Shown: positions 7,470 through 15,994 of the stretch, one piece after another
Position numbering within the stretch: position 1 is the stretch's first letter
Layout: each line of letters starts with the position of its first letter
Assembly (NCBI RefSeq): GCF_041270065.1
Contig: NZ_CP065958.1
Location: 7,378,001-7,442,000 of the forward strand
Source: Streptomyces fradiae
GTDB taxonomy: Bacteria; Actinomycetota; Actinomycetes; Streptomycetales; Streptomycetaceae
Direction: 5' to 3'
DNA length: 64,000 nt
The notes under the pieces: model-generated
The model's input: only the letters and a program-made list of their open reading frames with translations
Told to the model about the DNA's origin: nothing
Databases searched by the model: none
Translations under genes and position numbers: made by a program

Positions 7470-8536
7470 GAACGGTTTCCTTGCCTCGGTGCGGTGGTTT
7501 CGGCGTCCTGGTCGCCGGCGTCCTGGGTCTCCGTGTCCCGGTCGCCGGGCTGCTGCGGCGCCGGTACGGACCGGGGCGGCGCGGTACGCCCGCCGACGGT
7601 CAGCCAGACGCCCGCCGCGCAGACCGCGATGAGCGCCACGACCAGCGGCCCGGGCGGGCCCGCCGTGCCGAGCGCCCACTCGCCGAGCCGCACCAGGAAC
7701 GGCACGACCAGCGCCACCGCCGAGGTGAACAGCGGGCCCTTGCGCAGGATCAGCTCGTGCGAGATCACGAACACCGGCGCGGTCAGCACCGCGCCGAGCA
7801 CCCCGATCCCCGCCCAGTCGGCCGCGTCCACGGAGCCCAGCGGCACGAAGAGCAGCGTCGCCGCGCCCAGCATCACGGTGCCCGCGCCGGTGATCGCGGG
7901 CAGCGCGGCGAGCGGCGGCACGTCGGCCATGCGCTGCCGGTACACATAGCCGTACAGCGCGTACGTGAAGGTGCCGCCGAGCGCCATCAGACCGCCGGTG
8001 AGCAGCGCGCCCGTGCCGACGGTGTCGCCGCCCGCCCGGCCGTCGGCGACCGCGTAACCGCAGGCGGCGGCCACCGCGAGGAGCGTGCCGAGCAGCTTGC
8101 GGCGGGTGGACGGCTCGCGGAAGGCGGCGATGCCGATCAGGAAGGTGAGACAGGGCAGCAGGGACACGATCAGACCGACCCGGGACGCCCCGATCCGGCT
8201 GGTCCCGAGCAGCGTGCCCGAGTAGTACGCGAAGAAGCCGAGGAACGCGAGGACCGCGACCGCGCCCGGGCGGGCCGTCGCGGTGCGCACCCCGGCCCAG
8301 GTGCGCGGCAGCACGGCCGCGACCGCCGTGATCACCACGAAGCTCGCCGCGGTCCGGCCGGCGGCGACGGCGAGCGCCGGCGCGCCGCTCACCAGATGCC
8401 CGGAGAGCAGCCAGCCGGTCGCGAGCAGCAGCACCATCAGGGCCGCGAGCCCTGGCACGGCGAGGCGTCCGCCCCGCTGCCCGTGCCCCGCCCCACCGTG
8501 CTCCGTGTCGTGCTCCGTGTCGTGGTCCGTCACCAC
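7466..8536 (-). CDS. EamA/DMT-superfamily transporter
   Basis: 356 residues with ten hydrophobic helices in two homologous EamA repeats (first roughly residues 30-165, second 175-310), a His/Glu/Asp-rich hydrophilic head (TEHDTEHGGAGHG) and a polar tail. Drug/metabolite transporters of this type usually export amino acids, peptides or toxic metabolites. Within an operon that appears to make an unusual amino acid or dipeptide, export or self-protection is the natural role. It starts with tandem GTG codons, overlaps the preceding gene by 7 bp and the ATP-grasp gene by 4 bp. The His-rich N-terminus is unusual. Confidence 0.83.
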   Translation of the reverse strand: MVTDHDTEHDTEHGGAGHGQRGGRLAVPGLAALMVLLLATGWLLSGHLVSGAPALAVAAGRTAASFVVITAVAAVLPRTWAGVRTATARPGAVAVLAFLGFFAYYSGTLLGTSRIGASRVGLIVSLLPCLTFLIGIAAFREPSTRRKLLGTLLAVAAACGYAVADGRAGGDTVGTGALLTGGLMALGGTFTYALYGYVYRQRMADVPPLAALPAITGAGTVMLGAATLLFVPLGSVDAADWAGIGVLGAVLTAPVFVISHELILRKGPLFTSAVALVVPFLVRLGEWALGTAGPPGPLVVALIAVCAAGVWLTVGGRTAPPRSVPAPQQPGDRDTETQDAGDQDAETTAPRQGNRS

Positions 8537-9852
8537 TCCGCCCGCGCGAACTCCAGCGGCGGCAGCCGGTCGAGCCCGCCCTTGGCGCGCCGCAGGACCT
8601 CCTGGTCGGCGGTGAAGGCGTACCGCAGCCGGCGCCCCGAGGCGTCCCGGTCCGACTCCGGCGCCGGCAGGTACGCCCGTACCAGCTCGCGTGCGCGGGA
8701 GCGGTACTCGGCGTCCTCGGTGACCTCCGCCTCCAGCGTCTCCATGGTGGCGACATAGGCGCGCAGCGCCTCGACGGCCCGTTCGAGGTCGAGCCGGAGC
8801 AGTCCGCCGCCGGCCGGATCGCCGGTGAGCGCGCCGTGCTCGCGGAACCAGGAGTAGAGGAAGACCCCGGTGCCGGAGTCGAAGTTGCCGGTGGCGTCGT
8901 CGGCCTGCGGATAGCGGAAGACCCGCTCCAGGAGGATCATCGCGATCTGTTCCTCGGCGTACGGCACGAGCCCGCTGTCCGCGCAGGCGAGCACCGTCTT
9001 CGCGTCGACCTTGATCTCCTCAAGGAGCCCCACGAACCAGTTCATCTTGAGCGCGATGTGCTCGTCGAACGGCCACAGGCCCTGGTAGTGCATCGCGTCG
9101 TGGAGATAGCCCCAGATCGCGCGGGCCTCGAAACACACGTCGGCCGCGAGCCCGCCGGACGCGCGGGGCAGCGAGTCCGCGGTGAGCACCGCGGCGGCGG
9201 CCGGCAGCGCGTACGTCTCGTGGATCTTGCGCATCTTGTTGAAGAAGAACATCGCGTACGGCTGCTCGGTGACCTTGTCGTGCGCGGCCACGTTCTCCGG
9301 GAAGAACACGATGCACGAGCCGTGCGCGAAGCCCGCGCTGCCGGTGAGCAGGATCAGCGACTGGCAGTTGTTCTTCGGGTGCGGAAAGCTCTCGGCGAGC
9401 ACCGGCAGCGCGTCCGGCTCCTTGCGCAGGGCGAAGAAGCAGTCGAGCCGCTTGCCGACCGGCGGCGCGCTGTTGGTCGTCTGGACCGGCGCCAGGAAGA
9501 ACGTGGTCTCGCCGTCGGCGGGCGCGGCGAGCGCGTCCCGGGAGCGCCCGAAGTGCGGGCGGGCGTCGAGCCCGGCAGCCAGCCAGCCGTCGACGTCGGC
9601 CTCCAGGGCCTCGGCCTGCCCGTCGAGCGCGTGCCGCCGGTACCAGGCCGCGCCCTCGTCCCGTATCCGTGCCAGCAGCTCCCGGTCGTCGGCCGTGGGC
9701 GCCGGCACCGTGCCGTCGTCGGCCTGGCGCGCCCGGAAGCGGTTCACCAGCGGGATCAGCGAGTCCTGGAGCACGGTCGCCTCGGCGAGCAGATACTCCG
9801 GCACGGGCGCGGTGGCGGGCCGTCCCGCGGCAGGCGTCGTACGAAGGCTCAT
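8530..9852 (-). CDS. Uncharacterised conserved protein (His/Glu-rich core; possibly DUF6421)
   Basis: 440 residues with no signal peptide or membrane segment. I do not recognise a characterised family; it may belong to the actinobacterial DUF6421 group, which I could not verify. A compact segment holds many potential metal ligands: HDAMH (251-255), FDEH (262-265), LLEEIKVD (276-283) and EEQIAMILLE (300-309), with FPENVAAHD (184-192) and KIHETY (209-214) before it. This spacing on predicted helices is compatible with a metalloenzyme. It lies between the BacA-like protein and the exporter with 4- and 7-bp overlaps, so it is probably an obligate part of the same pathway. Function unknown. Confidence 0.7.
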   Translation of the reverse strand: MSLRTTPAAGRPATAPVPEYLLAEATVLQDSLIPLVNRFRARQADDGTVPAPTADDRELLARIRDEGAAWYRRHALDGQAEALEADVDGWLAAGLDARPHFGRSRDALAAPADGETTFFLAPVQTTNSAPPVGKRLDCFFALRKEPDALPVLAESFPHPKNNCQSLILLTGSAGFAHGSCIVFFPENVAAHDKVTEQPYAMFFFNKMRKIHETYALPAAAAVLTADSLPRASGGLAADVCFEARAIWGYLHDAMHYQGLWPFDEHIALKMNWFVGLLEEIKVDAKTVLACADSGLVPYAEEQIAMILLERVFRYPQADDATGNFDSGTGVFLYSWFREHGALTGDPAGGGLLRLDLERAVEALRAYVATMETLEAEVTEDAEYRSRARELVRAYLPAPESDRDASGRRLRYAFTADQEVLRRAKGGLDRLPPLEFARAEW

Positions 9853-10460
9853 CGGGCGGCCCCGGCGAGCGGTGCGGCGGCGTCGGACGCGATGGCGGAG
9901 GGGTCGGACGAGAGGTCGACGGCGAGCACCTGGTGCACCGTGAAGACCATGGGCACCGGCCCGAAGTCGCGTATCACGCGCAGTCCGTGGCGCTCGGCGG
10001 CCACGATGGTGGTGATGCAGCCGTCCACCCGGCCCTCGGCGCAGTCGATCGCGGCCTGCGAGTTGCTCAGCACCTCGAGTACCTCGACGCCGGCCGGGGC
10101 GAGGGCCGGCCGGACCAGGCCCTGGGGCGCCGGGTGCGAGGCGACCACGGCCGGGGTGTCCGTACCGCGGCTGGCGAGCACCATGTTGTGGGTCGGCATC
10201 ACGAAGCTGTCGATCATGTGCAGCCGGTGCAGATTGGCGAAGACCAGCGTGTGCAGGGCGGGGTAGACGGCGCACGCGGTGAGCGCGTGCCGGCCGTCGT
10301 CGGGGACGGCCTCCAGGGCCTCCTCGATCGAGGCGTGCAGGGTGACGGAGCCGTCGGTGACGCCGCGGCGGCGCAGCCACTCGTGAGAGGCGGCCTCCAG
10401 GTTCGTCCCGTGCGGACCTAACGTGTGCAGATGACGGACGTCGTCCGGTCGCGCGTGCAT
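9849..10460 (-). CDS. BacA-like prephenate decarboxylase homologue (PDT-like periplasmic-binding fold)
   Basis: 203 residues. TLGPHGTN (13-20), VVASHPAP (105-112), SNSQAA (132-137), EGRVDGCIT (142-150) and FGPVPM (166-171) follow the order seen in Bacillus BacA (TLGPEGTS, VIVSHPSP, NSTSQAA, EGLYDIALT, FKSIPM). BacA is the first enzyme of bacilysin synthesis and decarboxylates prephenate without aromatising it. The Thr-Arg-Phe catalytic motif and the ACT domain of true prephenate dehydratase (PheA) are absent. First gene of the operon; the ATG at 10460 has an AAAGG about 14 bp upstream. The stop overlaps the next ATG (ATGA). The decarboxylase activity is inferred from family resemblance. Confidence 0.75.
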   Translation of the reverse strand: MHARPDDVRHLHTLGPHGTNLEAASHEWLRRRGVTDGSVTLHASIEEALEAVPDDGRHALTACAVYPALHTLVFANLHRLHMIDSFVMPTHNMVLASRGTDTPAVVASHPAPQGLVRPALAPAGVEVLEVLSNSQAAIDCAEGRVDGCITTIVAAERHGLRVIRDFGPVPMVFTVHQVLAVDLSSDPSAIASDAAAPLAGAAR

Positions 10461-10777
10461 CGGTGTGGGGGCCTTTCCGTGGGCTGCGTGTGGCACCGGC
10501 AGGTCGTGCGCTGTTCCTGGTTCTGCGAGCGGACAAGATCCAAGCAAGTGCGGGCGAGCGAGGGCAAGGCCTTTCGGGCGCGTCCCGGATGGTGAAATAC
10601 GGACGTTGCGCCTCCGCCGCCCGCCGTTCACCCGCGCCGTTCCTCTCGCGCCGTACGGCCGCCCCGCCACGCTCCGTGTCCGCGCGCCCCGGCCCGGCGT
10701 GCGCCTCCCGGGCGGAGGGCGGAGCATGAACGTGGGGAGGAAGCGGCGATACGGGGGCGGTGACCCAGGAGGGTGTC
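10461..10777. promoter_or_regulatory. Divergent intergenic region between the BacA-like operon and the gluABCD-type operon
   Basis: 317 bp without a gene, expected to hold divergent promoters for the minus-strand BacA-like operon and the plus-strand amino acid transporter. Less GC-rich stretches occur near 10530-10560 and 10588-10605. An AAGGCCTT palindrome is embedded near 10565-10572. I could not pick a convincing -35/-10 pair for either direction. Confidence 0.4.
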
Positions 10778-11533
10778 ATGGCCGTCCCGGACGGTGGCGA
10801 CGCACTCGTCGTCCTGAGCGACGTCGACAAACACTTCGGCGCGCTCCACGTGCTCCAGTCCATCGACCTCACCATCCACCGTGGGGAGGTCGTGGTCGTC
10901 ATCGGGCCCTCCGGGTCCGGCAAGTCCACGCTGTGCCGTGCCATCAACCGGCTGGAGACGATCGACTCCGGCACCATCACCATCGACGGCCGGCCGCTGC
11001 CCGCCGAGGGCAAGGCGCTGGCCGCGCTGCGCGCCGACGTCGGCATGGTCTTCCAGTCGTTCAACCTCTTCGCCCACAAGACCGTCCTCGCCAATGTCAC
11101 CCTCGGCCAGATCAAGGTCCGCAAGAAGGACCGCAAGAAGGCCGAGGAACGCGCCCGCGCCCTGCTTGAGCGGGTCGGCGTGGCCAACCAGGCGGACAAG
11201 TACCCGGCGCAGCTCTCCGGCGGACAGCAGCAGCGCGTCGCGATCGCCCGCGCGCTCGCCATGGACCCCAAGGTGATGCTGTTCGACGAGCCGACCTCGG
11301 CGCTCGACCCGGAGATGATCAACGAGGTCCTGGAGGTCATGCGGCAGCTGGCCAAGGACGGCATGACGATGGTGGTCGTCACCCACGAGATGGGCTTCGC
11401 CCGCTCGGCGGCCAATCGTGTGGTCTTCATGTCCGACGGCCGGATCGTCGAGGAGACCACGCCCGACGAGTTCTTCAGCAACCCGCGCAGCGAGCGCGCC
11501 AAGGACTTCCTGTCGAAGATCCTCAAGCACTGA
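10778..11533 (+). CDS. gluA: Glutamate/polar amino acid ABC transporter ATP-binding protein
   Basis: 251-residue ABC ATPase: Walker [10 protein letters not shown] (43-51), Q-loop VFQSFNLF (91-98), signature LSGGQQQR (146-153), Walker B MLFDEPTS (167-174) and H-loop VVTHEMGFA near 202-210. [13 protein letters not shown] is typical of the polar amino acid uptake (PAAT) subfamily, of which GluA of Corynebacterium is the best-known actinobacterial member. The ATG at 10778 has AGGAGGG 6 bp upstream; the GTG at 10760 is less likely. First gene of a four-gene uptake operon with the lipoprotein and two permeases. Substrate is probably glutamate or another acidic or polar amino acid. Confidence 0.9.
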   Translation: MAVPDGGDALVVLSDVDKHFGALHVLQSIDLTIHRGEVVVVIGPSGSGKSTLCRAINRLETIDSGTITIDGRPLPAEGKALAALRADVGMVFQSFNLFAHKTVLANVTLGQIKVRKKDRKKAEERARALLERVGVANQADKYPAQLSGGQQQRVAIARALAMDPKVMLFDEPTSALDPEMINEVLEVMRQLAKDGMTMVVVTHEMGFARSAANRVVFMSDGRIVEETTPDEFFSNPRSERAKDFLSKILKH

Positions 11534-11594
11534 CCCGCACCGTACCCCCACCCGAAACCCGTACCCGTACCCGCACCACCGTGGAGTGAAGACC

Positions 11595-12434
11595 ATGAAC
11601 CCGCACAGGAACCGCAGGATCACCGTCGCCGCGGCCGCCGCGGTCGTCCTCGCCTTCACCGGCGCCGCGTGCAGCGACGACGGTGGCGGCGGCGGGGGCG
11701 GCGACGACAAGATCACCGTCGGGATCAAGTTCGACCAGCCCGGCCTCGGCCTGAAGACGCCTGACGGCAAGTACACGGGCTTCGATGTCGACGTCGCGAC
11801 GTACGTCGCGAAGGAACTCGGCCACGATCCGTCCGACATCGTCTGGAAGGAGGCGAAGAGCGCCGACCGCGAGACGCTGCTCCAGCGCGGCGACGTGGAC
11901 TTCATCGCGGCCACCTACTCGATCAACGAGAAGCGGCAGGAGAAGGTCGACTTCGCCGGTCCCTACCTCCTCGCCCACCAGGACGTGCTGATCCGCGCGG
12001 ACGACAACACCATCACCAAGCCCACCGACCTCAACAACAAGAAGCTCTGCTCGGTCACCGGCTCGACCTCCGCCCAGAACGTCAAGACGAAGATCGCCCC
12101 GAACGCCCAGCTCCAGGAGTACGGCGGCTACTCCGAGTGCCTCACCGGCCTGGAGAACGGCGTGATCGACGCCCTGACCACCGACGACTCGATCCTGGCC
12201 GGCTTTGCCGCGCAGCCCGAGTTCAAGGGCAAGTTCAAGCTCGGCGGCTTCAAGCTGAGCAACGAGAACTACGGCATCGGCGTCCAGAAGGGCAGCGAAC
12301 TCAAGGACCAGATCAACAAGGCCCTGGAGAAGATGGTCGCCGACGGATCCTGGCAGGCCGCCGTGGACAAGAACCTCGGCCCCGCCGGTTACCAGAACGA
12401 ACCCGCCCCCAAGATCGGCGTCATCGTCCAGTGA
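11595..12434 (+). CDS. gluB: Glutamate-type ABC transporter substrate-binding lipoprotein
   Basis: 279 residues. The N-terminus is a lipoprotein signal with the lipid-anchoring Cys26 in FTGAACSDD. The mature part is a type 2 periplasmic-binding fold of SBP family 3: KITVGIKFDQPGLGLK, GFDVDVATYVAKEL, then RGDVDFIAATYSIN and KVDFAGPYL, as in GluB. It binds the amino acid outside the membrane and delivers it to GluCD. A Gly-rich linker follows the cysteine. It starts 61 bp after gluA and is followed 10 bp later by gluC. Confidence 0.9.
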   Translation: MNPHRNRRITVAAAAAVVLAFTGAACSDDGGGGGGGDDKITVGIKFDQPGLGLKTPDGKYTGFDVDVATYVAKELGHDPSDIVWKEAKSADRETLLQRGDVDFIAATYSINEKRQEKVDFAGPYLLAHQDVLIRADDNTITKPTDLNNKKLCSVTGSTSAQNVKTKIAPNAQLQEYGGYSECLTGLENGVIDALTTDDSILAGFAAQPEFKGKFKLGGFKLSNENYGIGVQKGSELKDQINKALEKMVADGSWQAAVDKNLGPAGYQNEPAPKIGVIVQ

Positions 12435-12444
12435 GCAGGCCGCC

Positions 12445-13110
12445 GTGTTCGACTTCCTCGAGGGCTACGACATCCTGGGCGCCTTCTGGACCACCATCCA
12501 GCTGACGTTCTACTCCGCCATAGGCTCCCTCATCTGGGGAACGCTGCTGGCCGCCATGCGCGTCAGCCCCGTTCCCCTCATGCGGGGCTTCGGCACCGTC
12601 TACGTCAACATCGTCCGCAACATCCCGCTCACCGTCATCATCGTCTTCACCTCGCTCGGCCTCTTCCAGACCCTCGGAGTCAGCCTCGGCGCCAAGGACT
12701 TCACGGCCATCAACTTCCGGCTCGCCGTCCTCGGCCTCACCGCCTACACCTCCGCCTTCGTCTGCGAGGCCCTGCGCTCCGGCATCAACACCGTGCCCCT
12801 GGGCCAGGTCGAGGCCGCCCGCGCCATCGGCCTGAACTTCACCCAGACCCTGCGCCTCATCGTGCTGCCGCAGGCCTTCCGCTCGGTCGTCGGCCCCCTC
12901 ACCAACGTCCTCATCGCCCTCACCAAGAACACCACCGTCGCCGCCGCCATCGGCGTCGCCGAAGCCGCGCTCCTGATGCGCGAGATGATCGAGAACGAGG
13001 CGCAGCTGCTGCTCATCTCCGCGATCTTCGCCTTCGGCTTCATCTGCCTCACCCTGCCCACCGGACTGTTCCTCGGCTGGGTCGCCAAGAAGGTGGCGGT
13101 GAAGCGATGA
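12445..13110 (+). CDS. gluC: Glutamate-type ABC transporter permease
   Basis: 221-residue integral membrane protein with about five helices and the EAA loop (VEAARAIGLNFTQTLRLIVLPQA) that docks on the ATPase in the His/Glu/Gln/Arg permease family. NIVRNIPLTVIIVF is characteristic of the polar amino acid group. GTG start. Its last bases overlap the gluD start (ATGA), so GluC and GluD are made together as the heterodimeric channel. Confidence 0.9.
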   Translation: MFDFLEGYDILGAFWTTIQLTFYSAIGSLIWGTLLAAMRVSPVPLMRGFGTVYVNIVRNIPLTVIIVFTSLGLFQTLGVSLGAKDFTAINFRLAVLGLTAYTSAFVCEALRSGINTVPLGQVEAARAIGLNFTQTLRLIVLPQAFRSVVGPLTNVLIALTKNTTVAAAIGVAEAALLMREMIENEAQLLLISAIFAFGFICLTLPTGLFLGWVAKKVAVKR

Positions 13111-14021
13111 AGGAGAAGCCCACCGTCCTCTACGACGCCCCCGGGCCGCGCTCACGCCGGCGCAACGTGCTCTACACCGCGCTCTTCCTGGTGGCCCTGG
13201 CCGCCGTGGTCTGGTGGGTGGTGCAGAGCCTCGCCGACAAGGACCAGCTCACCTGGGACAAGTGGAAGCCCTTCTTCACCGACTCCCGGGTCTGGAGCAC
13301 CTACCTCCTCCCGGCCCTGCAGAACACCGTCATCGCCGCCGCCCTCGCCATGGTGATCGCGCTGCCGCTCGGCGCGCTGTTCGGCATCGCCCGGCTCTCC
13401 GACCACACCTGGGTACGGGCGACGGCCGGCACCGTCGTGGAGTTCTTCCGCGCCATCCCCGTACTGATCCTGATGCTCTTCGCCAACGCCGCCTACTCGG
13501 AGTTCACCGACGTCAGCCCCGAGAACCGGCCGCTGTACGCGGTCGTCACCGGCCTCGTGCTCTACAACTCCTCGGTCCTCGCCGAGGTCGTCCGGGCCGG
13601 CATCCTCGCCCTGCCCGGCGGCCAGACCGACGCCGCCAAGGCGATCGGCATGCGCAAGGGCCAGACCATGGCGTACGTGCTGCTCCCGCAGTCCGTCACC
13701 GCGATGCTGCCCGCACTGGTCAGCCAGCTCGTCGTCATCGTCAAGGACACCGCGCTCGGCGGCGCGATGCTCGGCTTCTCGGAACTCCTCGCCTCCGTGC
13801 GCCCGATGAGCGCGAACTACGGCGCGAACACGATCGCCTCGTTCACCATCGTGGCCGTCGTCTTCGTGATCCTCAACTTCCTCCTCACCACCTTCGCCTC
13901 CTGGCTGGAGGGCCGGCTGCGCCGCGGCAAGCGCTCCACCGGAGCCGTCGTCGGAGTGGAGGCGGTGGAGGAGCTCGCCGTACCCGGCGAACACCCGCCG
14001 GGCGGCGGGGAACGGCCCTGA
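13107..14021 (+). CDS. gluD: Glutamate-type ABC transporter permease
   Basis: 304 residues; a hydrophilic N-terminus (about 20 residues), then membrane helices and the EAA loop DAAKAIGMRKGQTMAYVLLPQ. FFRAIPVLILMLF and VKDTALGGAM match the second permease of the polar amino acid systems. The 40-residue C-terminal tail is charged and Pro/Gly-rich. Translationally coupled to gluC by a 4-bp overlap; the operon ends with a hairpin at 14040-14066. Confidence 0.9.
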   Translation: MKEKPTVLYDAPGPRSRRRNVLYTALFLVALAAVVWWVVQSLADKDQLTWDKWKPFFTDSRVWSTYLLPALQNTVIAAALAMVIALPLGALFGIARLSDHTWVRATAGTVVEFFRAIPVLILMLFANAAYSEFTDVSPENRPLYAVVTGLVLYNSSVLAEVVRAGILALPGGQTDAAKAIGMRKGQTMAYVLLPQSVTAMLPALVSQLVVIVKDTALGGAMLGFSELLASVRPMSANYGANTIASFTIVAVVFVILNFLLTTFASWLEGRLRRGKRSTGAVVGVEAVEELAVPGEHPPGGGERP

Positions 14022-14039
14022 GTCCGTACGAACGACGCC

Positions 14040-14066
14040 GCGCCCCGGATGCTCGCCCCGGGGCGC
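14040..14066 (+). terminator. Terminator hairpin after gluD
   Basis: GCGCCCCGG and CCGGGGCGC form a perfect 9-bp stem with a 9-nt loop, 19 bp after the gluD stop and just before the molybdoenzyme start. Confidence 0.55.
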
Positions 14067-14087
14067 TCCCGCGCCCAGAATCGGGGC

Positions 14088-15668
14088 ATGACCGCTGCGC
14101 CCCCGCCGCCCACCCGTACCGACCGGCTGCTCGCCGCCCTCGCCGGGATCCTCGCCGGATACGGCGGGCTCGCGGTCGCCGCGCTCGTGGCCGTCGTGGT
14201 GCGGCCCGAGGCCGGGCCGGTGCCCGCCGTCGGCGACGCCGTCGTCGACCGCACCCCGGCCGGGGTCAAGGACTGGGCGATCCGCACCTTCGGCGAGAGC
14301 GACAAGGCGGTCCTGGAATTCGGCATCCTGGTGCTGCTCGCGCTGATCGCCGCCGGTCTCGGTCTGCTCGCCCTGCGCCGCCGGGCCGCCGCCCTCGCCG
14401 GCGTGGGGCTGCTCGGCGCGCTCGGGGTGCTCGCCGCCGTCACCCGGCCCGACTCCACCTCCGCCGGCGACGCGCTGCCCTCGCTGGCCGGCGCGGCCAC
14501 CGCCGCCGCCCTGCTGTACGTCCTGATCGCCCGGCTCACCCGGCCGCGCCCCGCCGCGGCGCCCCGCACCGACCGGCGCGGCTTCCTGCTCGCCGGGGCC
14601 GGCGTGGCCGCCGGCGCCACCGCGGCCACCTTCCTGGCCCGCAGCCTGGGCTCCACCCGCTCCGAGCACGCCGCCGCCTCCCGCAGCGCGCTGCGGCTGC
14701 CCCGGCCCGCCTCGCCCGCCCCCGCCGTACCGCCCGGCGCCCAGCTCCCGGTCGAGGGCATCAGCCCCTTCGTCACCCCGAACAAGGACTTCTACCGGGT
14801 CGACACCGCGCTCGTCGTCCCGCGCGTCGACGCCGACACCTGGAAGCTGCGCATCCACGGCAGCGGCGTACCGCAGGTGCGGGTCTTCACCCTGCCCGAG
14901 CTGCTGCGCCGCGAGGTCGTCGAACGCGACATCACCCTCGCCTGCGTCTCCAACGAGGTCGGCGGCTCCCTCGTCGGCAACGCCCGCTGGCTCGGTGTCC
15001 GCCTCGACGGCCTGCTCCGCGAGTGCGGGGTCCGCCCGCCCTCGCGGGGCGGACCCGCCGACCAGCTCGTCGCCCGCTCCGTCGACGGCATGACCATCGG
15101 CACCCCCGTCGAGGACGTCATGGACGGCCGCGACGCGCTCCTCGCCTTCGGCATGAACGGCGAGCCGCTGCCCTTCGCGCACGGCTTCCCCGTCCGCATG
15201 GTCGTCCCCGGCCTGTACGGCTACGTCTCCGCCTGCAAGTGGCTGAGCTCCCTGGAGCTCACCACCTTCGCCGCGTACGACGCCTACTGGGTGCCGCGCG
15301 GCTGGTCCGCACAGGCCCCGATCAAGACCCAGTCCCGCATCGACACCCCCCGGCCCCTCGCCAGGATCACCGCGGGCACCCGGCCGGTCGCCGTCGCCGG
15401 CGTCGCCTGGGCCCAGCACCGGGGCGTCTCCCGGGTCCAGGTACGGGTCGACGACGGGCCCTGGCAGGACGCCGAGCTCGGCGCCGAGGACGGCCGCGAC
15501 ACCTGGCGCCAGTGGGTCCACCGCTGGCCCGCCACCCCCGGCAAGCACACCCTCACGGTGCGCGCCACCGACGGCACCGGCGCCGTGCAGACCGACCGCC
15601 GCGCCGACGTCATGCCGGACGGGGCGACCGGCCTGCACTCCGTGAAGGTCACCGTCACGGAGGACTGA
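14088..15668 (+). CDS. Membrane-anchored sulfite-oxidase-like molybdopterin oxidoreductase
   Basis: 526 residues. The first 170 hold several membrane helices; TDRRGFLLAGAGVAAGA then resembles a twin-arginine-type segment linking to an extracellular domain. From about 220 to 440 is the sulfite oxidase Mo-cofactor fold, with the molybdenum-ligating Cys286 in ITLACVSNEVGG and VPGLYGYVSACKWLSSLE further on. The C-terminus is a Mo-co dimerisation-like beta domain (VRVDDGPWQDAELG). It probably oxidises or reduces a small substrate at the cell surface; the substrate is unknown and no electron-transfer partner is encoded next to it. Start ATG 14088. Confidence 0.83.
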   Translation: MTAAPPPPTRTDRLLAALAGILAGYGGLAVAALVAVVVRPEAGPVPAVGDAVVDRTPAGVKDWAIRTFGESDKAVLEFGILVLLALIAAGLGLLALRRRAAALAGVGLLGALGVLAAVTRPDSTSAGDALPSLAGAATAAALLYVLIARLTRPRPAAAPRTDRRGFLLAGAGVAAGATAATFLARSLGSTRSEHAAASRSALRLPRPASPAPAVPPGAQLPVEGISPFVTPNKDFYRVDTALVVPRVDADTWKLRIHGSGVPQVRVFTLPELLRREVVERDITLACVSNEVGGSLVGNARWLGVRLDGLLRECGVRPPSRGGPADQLVARSVDGMTIGTPVEDVMDGRDALLAFGMNGEPLPFAHGFPVRMVVPGLYGYVSACKWLSSLELTTFAAYDAYWVPRGWSAQAPIKTQSRIDTPRPLARITAGTRPVAVAGVAWAQHRGVSRVQVRVDDGPWQDAELGAEDGRDTWRQWVHRWPATPGKHTLTVRATDGTGAVQTDRRADVMPDGATGLHSVKVTVTED

Positions 15669-15725
15669 GCGGCGCCGGCACCTGGTGGCCGAAGCGCCCC
15701 CGCCCACGGCGGGCTGCCCGCCGGT

Positions 15726-15742
15726 GCCGGGCCGCGCCCGGC
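15726..15742 (+). terminator. Possible terminator in the 326-bp gap after the first molybdoenzyme
   Basis: GCCGGGC and GCCCGGC pair around CGC, 58 bp after the stop at 15668. The rest of the gap (15669-15994) is extremely GC-rich and shows no credible gene; I see no clear promoter. Confidence 0.35.
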
Positions 15743-15994
15743 GGCCCCGGCGCGTGAGCGCCTCGCACTGGCCTGGCGGCAGCGGTACGCCCCGCCCACC
15801 ACCGAACCGGCGGCCCCGGGCCCACCGCCGGTGGCACGGCACCGGCGCGACTCGTCGACGGCGGGCGTCCGGGGAACACCGGCCCGCGGTGCCCGGCCGG
15901 GCCGCGCCCGGCGCCCCCCCCCGGCGCGGTACCCCGGCCGCGACCCCCTGCTGCCCCGCTCCGAAGGATGCCGCCCCGGCCCGGACGGCGCACC

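Noticed and set aside
9849..10460. Annotation of the 203-aa protein as prephenate dehydratase (PheA)
   Set aside because: It has the GPxGT opening shared with PheA, but lacks the Thr-Arg-Phe catalytic motif and the ACT regulatory domain, and its block order fits BacA better.
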